Shown here piece after piece: positions 14,034-19,548 of a DNA stretch of 19,548 nt. The stretch is from an uncultured Mycoplasmatota bacterium (GTDB lineage Bacteria > Bacillota_I > Bacilli_A > RF39 > UBA660). The stretch covers positions 1 to 19,548 of the forward strand of contig CAOJKG010000009.1 of NCBI GenBank assembly GCA_948437815.1, written 5' to 3'. A program made the position numbers and the translations under genes. Each line of letters opens with the position of its first letter. Position 1 is the stretch's first letter. The notes beneath the pieces are model-generated. The model was not told the origin of the DNA. It did not search any database and saw only the letters and a program-made list of their open reading frames with translations.

Positions 14034-14372
14034 ATGAAAGAAACAGATAATGTAGAAATTTATTTTATATGTGATCGAAAGGAGGAAATGGATTTAATAG
14101 AAAGTATTTATGATGAAGAGTCTAATACTCATTATTGGTATATTAATGCATATTTAGCTTATGAAGAATGGAAAAATAATTTTAAAGGCATAGATGGAGA
14201 TTTAGCAAAAGTATTATTTACAGTAGCAGCTAGTAGATATTTAATATATTGTATAGACAATAAAAAATATCAGACTAAAGAAGAGTTTAAGCAAATAAAA
14301 AAAGATTTAAGAAAAATAAATCCAAAGCTTAAAAAAATAGTAAAAGAAAATAAAGTACTATCAAATTTATAA
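14034..14372 (+). CDS. Small cytoplasmic protein of unknown function
   Basis: This 112-residue protein is not one I recognise. It has an acidic N-terminal half (DRKEEMDLIESIYDEES), an aromatic patch (HYWYINAYLAYEEW), a short hydrophobic helix (KVLFTVAASRYLIY) and a basic C-terminal helical region rich in lysine. There is no signal peptide or cysteine motif. The AAAGGAA site and a near-consensus promoter support the start. It is 31 bases from csaA and probably leads that operon. It could equally be linked to the nuclease pair just upstream, but the promoter between them argues for separate transcription. Confidence 0.65.
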   Translation: MKETDNVEIYFICDRKEEMDLIESIYDEESNTHYWYINAYLAYEEWKNNFKGIDGDLAKVLFTVAASRYLIYCIDNKKYQTKEEFKQIKKDLRKINPKLKKIVKENKVLSNL

Positions 14373-14403
14373 AAGATATGATTAAATAATGAAAGGAGAC
14401 AGT

Positions 14404-14730
14404 ATGATAACAATAGAAGATTTTCAAAAATTAGATATAAGAGTGGGAACAATAATTAAAGCTGAAATTAATACAAAAGCTAAAAAGCCTGCTTATAAAT
14501 TAGAGGTTGATTTAGGCGAGTTGGGGATAAAAAAATCCTCAGCTCAAATAACAGAAATTTATAAACCAAATGATTTAATAGATAAGCAAGTTTTAGCAAT
14601 CGTAAATTTACCTTCAAGGCAAATTGCAAATACTATATCGGAAGTATTAATACTTGGCACTTATAGTAAAGAAGGAGTAATATTAATAACTCCAGATAAA
14701 AAAGCATCAAACGGAGATAAATTAGGATAA
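14404..14730 (+). CDS. csaA: CsaA-type tRNA-binding-domain protein
   Basis: This 108-residue protein is a stand-alone EMAP/Arc1p tRNA-binding domain of the CsaA kind. DIRVGTI near the N-terminus, KPAYKLEVDLGELGIKKSSAQIT in the middle and NLPSRQIA with SEVLILG later match the family, whose members are about 110 residues. CsaA forms dimers and has been described in Bacillus as an export-related chaperone; the fold also binds tRNA-like RNA. I chose ATG 14404 because AGGAG (14394-14398) lies 5 bases before it; the in-frame ATG at 14389 would overlap that site and has none of its own. It is likely co-transcribed with the genes on both sides. Confidence 0.9.
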   Translation: MITIEDFQKLDIRVGTIIKAEINTKAKKPAYKLEVDLGELGIKKSSAQITEIYKPNDLIDKQVLAIVNLPSRQIANTISEVLILGTYSKEGVILITPDKKASNGDKLG

Positions 14731-14775
14731 TTAAAATTAAGCTGTTTAAAAAATTATAAAATAAGGAGACAAAAC

Positions 14776-15330
14776 ATGAAAGAAATATTTTTAAGTTTTA
14801 GACCAGAATACTTTAAGCCTCTATTATATGGAATTAAAAAATACGAATATAGAAAAAGATTTTGCAATGAAGAAACAAAAGCATATTTATATTTAAGTGG
14901 AAAATCAAGACAAGTTATAGGTGTTATGGAATTAGGTAAAACTTTTCGCTTAGATTTGACAAGAAATAATTACTTGGATTACCAAGAAACTTTAAAAAGA
15001 GTTGATGAATACATTTTAAGCAAGGATATAAATGCAATACCCATTAAATCTTTGACGTTGTTTGATAATCCAATTAGTTTAGATGAGATTAGAAATGAGA
15101 TTCCTAACTTTATGCCACCTCAAATGTATTTTGTTTTAGACAATCATCCGAAGTTAAAATTCTTACTAGAACAACAATCATTAAATAAAAAACTATTTGT
15201 TCATAATCACAATCAAGTTTATTATGATAATCTAGCTAAATCAGTATGTGAATTAGAAAAGACAGATGAATTTAAAAAATTACATGCGCTACATGAAAAG
15301 AATAATGATTTTAATAATATAAGATATTAG
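14776..15330 (+). CDS. ASCH-domain protein (predicted RNA-binding)
   Basis: This 184-residue protein opens with an ASCH/PUA-like pattern: LSFRPEYFKPLLYGIKKYEYRKR (6-28), then YLYLSGKSRQVIGVMELG (37-54). The family is a beta-barrel related to PUA and is predicted to bind RNA; some members are small ribonucleases or modified-nucleoside hydrolases. The C-terminal 90 residues contain PPQMYFVLDN and a charged helical end and are not assigned. AAGGAG lies 6-8 bases before the ATG. It is 45 bases from csaA and is the last gene of that operon. An RNA-related role for both is a consistent but unproven reading. After the stop, 15331-15486 is AT-rich and shows only a weak inverted repeat near 15382-15400. 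Confidence 0.75.
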   Translation: MKEIFLSFRPEYFKPLLYGIKKYEYRKRFCNEETKAYLYLSGKSRQVIGVMELGKTFRLDLTRNNYLDYQETLKRVDEYILSKDINAIPIKSLTLFDNPISLDEIRNEIPNFMPPQMYFVLDNHPKLKFLLEQQSLNKKLFVHNHNQVYYDNLAKSVCELEKTDEFKKLHALHEKNNDFNNIRY

Positions 15331-15484
15331 AATTTAGCATATATTAAAGATTAGTCATATTCAGAAATAACATCACCTTTTTATAATAACTTTTATTATA
15401 TAAACATTAACTATATCTTTAGAAATTTGTTTAAAATATCAATTGTTTATTCTTAAACTATTATCAATAGGATAAATTTGCAAT

Positions 15485-15509
15485 ATAAAACTCACACTAT
15501 CGTGTGAGT
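15485..15509 (-). terminator. Terminator of the tRNA-Gly gene
   Basis: Read on the minus strand, ACTCACAC pairs with GTGTGAGT around GATA (15490-15509) and is followed by TTTTATA. It lies 11 bases past the tRNA 3' end. The T run is short. Confidence 0.7.
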
Positions 15510-15520
15510 AATTCTCTTAA

Positions 15521-15595
15521 TGGAGCAAGTGAGCAGAATCGAACTGCCGTCTCAACCTTGGCAAGGTCGCATACTAACCGCTGTACTACACCTGC
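15521..15595 (-). tRNA. tRNA-Gly (anticodon GCC)
   Basis: The minus strand folds into a complete 75-base cloverleaf with encoded CCA. The acceptor stem pairs GCAGGTG with CACTTGC, followed by discriminator T and CCA. The D stem is GTAC/GTAT, the anticodon stem CGACC/GGTTG holds loop TTGCCAA (anticodon GCC), and the T loop is TTCGATT. It has its own promoter (15604-15632) and terminator (15485-15509). It is divergent from the LTA synthase-like gene. The plus-strand reading frame through this region is an accident of the tRNA sequence. Confidence 0.95.
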
Positions 15596-15603
15596 ATATC
15601 TCA

Positions 15604-15632
15604 ATACTACCAAAAAACATAAAAAAAATCAA
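15604..15632 (-). promoter_or_regulatory. Promoter of tRNA-Gly
   Basis: On the minus strand, TTGATT (15627-15632), 17 bases, then TAGTAT (15604-15609). The -10 ends 8 bases before the mature tRNA 5' end, implying a very short 5' leader. Confidence 0.65.
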
Positions 15633-15639
15633 GGAAAAA

Positions 15640-15668
15640 TTGCAAATTTACTTGATTTATTATATAAT
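15640..15668 (+). promoter_or_regulatory. Promoter of the LTA synthase-like operon
   Basis: TTGCAA (15640-15645), 17 bases, perfect TATAAT (15663-15668). It is divergent from the tRNA promoter and places transcription start near 15675, which rules out any start codon upstream of 15691. Confidence 0.7.
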
Positions 15669-15690
15669 TGATTTAGTAAGAAGGTTGTTT

Positions 15691-17787
15691 ATGAAAGAAA
15701 AGGTAAAAATGCCAATTAATAAATTAACACTAATGCTTAGAAAAATAAGAAAAAGCATTATTGAATATATAACTACAAATAGACTATTTATAGCTTATGT
15801 AATACTATCTTTAATAGGAGTAGTATTAATTAGGGCTTTAACTATTGGCACTAAAAATTTATTTAGATTTGAAACTTTTTTTGTTGATTTAGCTTTAATT
15901 GTAATTATTGGTTCTTTCAGTTATTTAGTAAAACCTAAGAATCGCTTTATTTATTTCTTTATTACAATAATAATATTTACAATAATGGAAGTAGTAAATT
16001 CAATATATTATACCTTTTTTACTTCATTTGCCTCATTTGGAGAACTAGCAACAGCGGGTCAAACTGAGACAGTAGTAGGCTCTATATTTGATCGTTTGAA
16101 AATAGAGCATGTCATATATATAGTTTTTCCAATGTTATTTTATCTATGTCACAAAAGATTACATAAAACTGCTTACTATAAGTATATAAGTGCTGTAGAA
16201 AAAAGTAAGAAAATGTTTGGATTCACCTTTATTATAGGCTTAATAACTTTAGGAATTACCTTTATTGATGCAACACCCAATGATTTTTCAAAGCTTCAAA
16301 AACGCTGGAATAGGGCCGGAGTTGTTGAAAGATTTGGCATCATAATGTATCAAGGAAATGATTTAGTTCAAACATTAACTCCAAAATTCAATAGCTTATT
16401 TGGCTATGATAAAGCTGTTTTAAAATTTAGAGAATACTTCACTAGTAAAGATCGTGATAAATATAAAAATAAAAATCAGTATACAAACATATTAGAGGGT
16501 TACAACATAATTTTTGTTCATATGGAAGGTATGGAAACATATCTAATGGATGTAAAGTTTAATGGAGTTGAAGCTGTCCCAAATGTTAAGAAATTAGCAA
16601 ATGAGGGGATGTTCTTTAGCAAGTTTTACCCTCAAATAAGTTCAGGAACTTCAAGTGATACAGAATTTACACTTTTAACAAGTTTAATGCCAGCTCAAAG
16701 TGGAACAATATTTACATCATATTACGATCGAGATTATGTTACAATTCCTAAACTATTAAAAGAAAAGGGCTACTATACATTCAGTATGCATGGAAACCAC
16801 ATGTCAATGTGGAATAGGTCTAATGTGCATCCAAAACTTGGATATACTGGATGGTATTTTAAAGAGGCCTTTGACTTTAATGATGATTTGCAAAGTGAAG
16901 ATTGCATTAATTTAGGAATAAGTGATAAATTATTTTTTAAACAAGCAGTACCTATATTAGAGCAGATAGAAGAAGAATATAAAAATTACATGGGAACGGT
17001 TATAACATTATCCAATCATTCACCTTTTAAATATTTAGAGAAATATGGTGAGTATGATATGAGTACAACTTTTAGAGATTGTGATGAAAGTGGAATATGT
17101 GAAACAAAGACAACAAATTATTTATATGGCTCTGCTGTAGGAAATTATATTATGAGTGCCCACTATGCAGATGCAGCATTAGGAGAATTTATAGAATATA
17201 TTAATAACTCAGAATATTTTAATAATACAGTATTTGTATTATATGGAGATCATGATGCAAAATTAAGTTTATCACAAAAGAATTATTTATATAACTATGA
17301 TTATAAAACTGGAGAATTAAAAGACGAAAATGATCATACATACAAAGAATATGATTATTATGATCATGAATTAAATAAGAACACGCCATTAATTATATGG
17401 ACCAAGAACAAAGAGCTAAGAAATAAGCTAAATGGTAAATTTGATTATGTGATGGGAATGTATGATGTAATGCCAACGCTTGGAAACATGCTTGGAATTA
17501 AAAATGATTTTGCATTAGGTAATGACATATTTAATATAAAAAATAATAATGTTGTAGTTTATCCTAATGGAAATTTCACAACTAATTTAGTTTATTACAA
17601 TAGTTCAAAAGGCGATACTAAAATAATCAAAGATGGTGCTGAAATTAAAAGTGATTATATCTCAGGACTAATTGAAAAAACAGAGAATATTTTAGAAGTT
17701 TCCAATGCTATAGTAGTACATGATTTAATTAAGCTTGAAGGAGAGAATATCAAAAATATAAAAGAGAATGGAGCAAAAGATAAATGA
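15691..17787 (+). CDS. LTA synthase family protein (polyglycerol-phosphate synthase, sulfatase fold)
   Basis: This 698-residue membrane protein has five N-terminal transmembrane helices (about 33-50, 64-80, 86-110, 140-153, 177-192) and an extracellular sulfatase-fold domain from about 270. That is the layout of LtaS, which polymerises glycerol phosphate from phosphatidylglycerol into lipoteichoic acid. Metal and catalytic residues are visible: E279 (VHMEGME), the nucleophile region SGTSSDTEF (T320 or S321), H443 (SNHSPF) and D520-H521 (YGDHD). In LtaS the nucleophile is a threonine; alignment places S321 at that position, with T320 beside it. An external insert with a C464-x5-C470 pair could form a disulphide. 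The start is ATG 15691, preceded by AAGAAGG (15678-15684) and a TATAAT promoter. It overlaps the next gene by four bases (ATGA). Confidence 0.88.
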   Translation: MKEKVKMPINKLTLMLRKIRKSIIEYITTNRLFIAYVILSLIGVVLIRALTIGTKNLFRFETFFVDLALIVIIGSFSYLVKPKNRFIYFFITIIIFTIMEVVNSIYYTFFTSFASFGELATAGQTETVVGSIFDRLKIEHVIYIVFPMLFYLCHKRLHKTAYYKYISAVEKSKKMFGFTFIIGLITLGITFIDATPNDFSKLQKRWNRAGVVERFGIIMYQGNDLVQTLTPKFNSLFGYDKAVLKFREYFTSKDRDKYKNKNQYTNILEGYNIIFVHMEGMETYLMDVKFNGVEAVPNVKKLANEGMFFSKFYPQISSGTSSDTEFTLLTSLMPAQSGTIFTSYYDRDYVTIPKLLKEKGYYTFSMHGNHMSMWNRSNVHPKLGYTGWYFKEAFDFNDDLQSEDCINLGISDKLFFKQAVPILEQIEEEYKNYMGTVITLSNHSPFKYLEKYGEYDMSTTFRDCDESGICETKTTNYLYGSAVGNYIMSAHYADAALGEFIEYINNSEYFNNTVFVLYGDHDAKLSLSQKNYLYNYDYKTGELKDENDHTYKEYDYYDHELNKNTPLIIWTKNKELRNKLNGKFDYVMGMYDVMPTLGNMLGIKNDFALGNDIFNIKNNNVVVYPNGNFTTNLVYYNSSKGDTKIIKDGAEIKSDYISGLIEKTENILEVSNAIVVHDLIKLEGENIKNIKENGAKDK

Positions 17788-18416
17788 GAAAAAAGTATAA
17801 AATAGGGATGACATTAATAGCAATATTAATTATCTTAGTAAGTATAGTTGGTTTATCAAAATTATTTTTAAAGAAAGATAAAGAATCAAAACCAAAAATT
17901 GAAACTAAAATAATATCAAATATAGAAAAATATGGCTATACATTAGATGATCGTGATACAAAGTATATGAAAGAAACGTTCAAAGAATTAGAAAGTGTTT
18001 TGAATGCTGAAGAAATAAATGAAGAAGAATATGCAAAAATACTTTCGAAATTATTTATTATTGACTTTTACACATTAAGTAATAAAATAAATAAGTATGA
18101 CGTCGGAAGTTTAGAATATATATTAAATGACAAACAAGAAATGTTTAAGAATAAAGCAATGGATACAATTTATAGTGATATATATGATAATACATATATG
18201 GATAGAGTTCAAGAGTTACCAGAAATAACAAAAGTGGAAATAGTTGATTTCAAAGAAGAAGAAATTGAAATAAACAAAGAAACTATTGAAAGCTATAAGG
18301 TAACAATGCATTTTACGTATAAAAAAGAATTAGGATATGATAAAGAAGGTACTTTAAATTTAGTAAAGAATAATAATAAGTTAGAAGTGGTAATGTATAA
18401 TCCAAAAATAAAATAA
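17784..18416 (+). CDS. Single-pass exported protein, LTA synthase operon
   Basis: This 210-residue protein has a basic N-terminus (MRKKYK), one hydrophobic helix (about 8-28) and a charged extracellular part of about 180 residues. There is no lipobox cysteine, so it is either membrane-anchored or cleaved. The last 60 residues alternate hydrophobic and polar residues (VTMHFTYKKELGY, GTLNLVKNNNKLEVVMY) like a small beta-sheet domain of the NTF2/cystatin sort, but this is a guess. Start and stop overlap with the upstream synthase (ATGA), indicating coupled translation and a likely shared role in envelope polymer assembly. I do not recognise a family. Confidence 0.75.
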   Translation: MRKKYKIGMTLIAILIILVSIVGLSKLFLKKDKESKPKIETKIISNIEKYGYTLDDRDTKYMKETFKELESVLNAEEINEEEYAKILSKLFIIDFYTLSNKINKYDVGSLEYILNDKQEMFKNKAMDTIYSDIYDNTYMDRVQELPEITKVEIVDFKEEEIEINKETIESYKVTMHFTYKKELGYDKEGTLNLVKNNNKLEVVMYNPKIK

Positions 18417-18437
18417 AATATAAGTAGGAGTGGTATA

Positions 18438-19481
18438 ATGGAAAGATTTGACAACATTGATATATTTTTTATCGCAATAATAGGAGCATATTTTATAACT
18501 CTAGCTTGCATAATTATTTCCTTTATTATAATTGGTATAAAAAAACTAATAAAAAATGTACAAGTTAAAAATTTAAAACCAGTTTTACCAATAATAGAGC
18601 AAACGATTCAAATACCACAAGAAGAAATAAAACCTATCAAATCTAAAAAAGACAAAAATAAAAAGCCTAAGCTTACTCACGATAAACAAAAAGAAGCAAA
18701 AGTTAAAAGTAAGCCAATTAAAGAAAATATTCCTGTTTCACCACGTCATAAATTAAGTGAAATAGCAATCATTCAAAAATTATTTATGAAAAAAGTTCCA
18801 CCTAAAATCAAAATTGAAGAGGATAAAAACAGTATTAAACTAGAAACCACAAAGATTAATAATAATATTACAACTGAAACTAAGAAATTAAAAACTACAG
18901 TTTTAAGTGATAAAGTACATGTAAACACATCTAAGTACAATACTGGAGAAACTTTAGAAAAGCAAAAATCAGCATTAGAAAATGTAATTGAACAAATTAA
19001 TAAAGCTGATAATAAAGAAGTTTTGGAAAAGAAAAAAGTAGAAGAAAAAGTATTATCAGAAATTATTGTTAATATTACTAAAGAAGATAAAGAAAAGAAA
19101 ACAGATATTTCATTAGTAGAAAAAACAGAATCTGAAACAAAAATTAAAAAAGATGCTACCTCTAGTGATAAGACCATAGTAGCGAAAGATAACAGCAAAA
19201 CAAAATTATCAAATGATAATAAAGATAAAGTTAATAAAGAAAAAGAGACGATTACTACTACTAATAGTGGCTCTTCTAAAACTAAAAATAACACAAATAA
19301 AGGAAATAGTCATAAATCTAATTCTAAAAATACTAATATTAAACAAAAAAATAATAATACTAAAAAAAGTAATAAAAACAACACTAAGAAAAAGAAAATT
19401 AATAGTAATAAGAAAAAATCAACAAACACTAAGGGAAAGAAAAATACGAAGAAGAAAAGCATTAAGAGAAAAAAATCTTAA
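18438..19481 (+). CDS. Membrane protein with long lysine/asparagine-rich tail
   Basis: This 347-residue protein has an acidic N-terminus, one transmembrane helix (about 9-33) and then IKKLIKN. By the positive-inside rule this puts the long remainder in the cytoplasm. From about residue 55 onward it is low-complexity and predicted disordered, with lysine and glutamate first, and in the last 80 residues almost only K, N, S and T. That tail is very basic and could bind a polyanion such as nucleic acid or, if the topology is reversed, teichoic acid. AGGAG (about 18426-18430) supports the start. It follows the preceding gene by 21 bases and ends the operon. The compositional bias is strong enough that homology searches will give false hits. 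Confidence 0.72.
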   Translation: MERFDNIDIFFIAIIGAYFITLACIIISFIIIGIKKLIKNVQVKNLKPVLPIIEQTIQIPQEEIKPIKSKKDKNKKPKLTHDKQKEAKVKSKPIKENIPVSPRHKLSEIAIIQKLFMKKVPPKIKIEEDKNSIKLETTKINNNITTETKKLKTTVLSDKVHVNTSKYNTGETLEKQKSALENVIEQINKADNKEVLEKKKVEEKVLSEIIVNITKEDKEKKTDISLVEKTESETKIKKDATSSDKTIVAKDNSKTKLSNDNKDKVNKEKETITTTNSGSSKTKNNTNKGNSHKSNSKNTNIKQKNNNTKKSNKNNTKKKKINSNKKKSTNTKGKKNTKKKSIKRKKS

Positions 19482-19490
19482 TGTTTTTTT
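19460..19490 (+). terminator. Terminator overlapping the stop codon of the last gene
   Basis: CATTAAGA (19460-19467) pairs with TCTTAATG (19476-19483), and T7 follows (19484-19490). The left arm and loop are coding, and the TAA stop (19479-19481) lies in the right arm. Confidence 0.82.
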
Positions 19491-19517
19491 GAAAGATAAT
19501 TTGTCAAATCAAGTGCA

Positions 19518-19534
19518 ACAATTTATAAAATTGT
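19518..19534. repeat. Perfect short inverted repeat at the window edge
   Basis: ACAATTT-ATA-AAATTGT is a perfect 7-base inverted repeat past the last terminator. It may belong to the control region of a gene outside the window; nothing else is visible from 19491 to the end. Confidence 0.4.
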
Positions 19535-19548
19535 CAATTAACTCATTT

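Noticed and set aside
15520..15690. N-terminal extension of the LTA synthase-like frame from an ATG at 15520
   Set aside because: The region is a minus-strand tRNA-Gly with its promoter, and the operon promoter (15640-15668) lies inside it; ATG 15691 has a ribosome site and gives a normal LtaS length.
9600..17790. Mycoplasma-type code (TGA = Trp)
   Set aside because: TGA cleanly ends genes at 9612 and 17787 and conserved Trp residues use TGG.
18773..19294. Long minus-strand open frame opposite the lysine-rich gene
   Set aside because: It is the mirror of low-complexity AAA/ACT codons giving Leu/Val/Ser-rich sequence, with no ribosome site or promoter.

Overview
The window comes from an AT-rich, Gram-positive-type bacterium, most likely an uncultured member of the Bacillota. 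The yvcK-whiA pair, clpP, a GAPDH, a polyglycerol-phosphate (LTA) synthase, a TasA/camelysin-type exported protein, strong Shine-Dalgarno sites and frequent TG-extended -10 promoters all point that way. TGA ends the genes at 9610-9612 and 17785-17787 and Trp is coded by TGG, so the code is standard (table 11), not the Mycoplasma code. A gut Bacilli lineage of the RF39/Erysipelotrichales kind is my best guess, but it is an inference from gene content only.

Layout, left to right. 1-53: GC-richer tail of an upstream transcript with a terminator. 211-979: a predicted PD-(D/E)XK-type nuclease broken by one base in a T7 run. 1026-2902: yvcK and whiA, tail-to-tail with clpP (2899-3468, minus strand), sharing the stop region. 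3469-3628: divergent clpP / nucleoside-kinase promoters whose -35 boxes share the same bases. 3629-6281: an ATP-dependent nucleoside kinase overlapping gap (GAPDH), closed by a strong terminator. 6420-9090: a 60-residue cysteine-containing membrane protein and a GH31 alpha-glycosidase. 9214-10811: a small membrane protein, then two exported beta-rich proteins, the second with a SipW-type signal peptide; the first is driven by a perfect consensus promoter.

10901-13850 is the most unusual part. Two overlapping genes share about 330 residues. The first has an intact PD-(D/E)XK nuclease core followed by a C-terminal domain that looks like a zinc-metallopeptidase with its HExxH destroyed. The second is a shorter copy whose nuclease active site is lost. 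A nuclease paired with a pseudo-nuclease paralogue could be an undescribed defence or conflict module; this is inference. 14034-15330 follows from a good promoter: an unknown acidic protein, csaA and an ASCH-domain protein.

15490-15690 holds a minus-strand tRNA-Gly(GCC) with its own promoter and terminator, back to back with the promoter of an LTA synthase-like gene (15691-17787). That gene leads a three-gene envelope operon: synthase, single-pass exported protein, and a membrane protein with a very long lysine/asparagine-rich tail. The last stop codon is embedded in the terminator hairpin. No insertion sequence, CRISPR array or rRNA is visible, and no gene-free stretch exceeds 300 bases.
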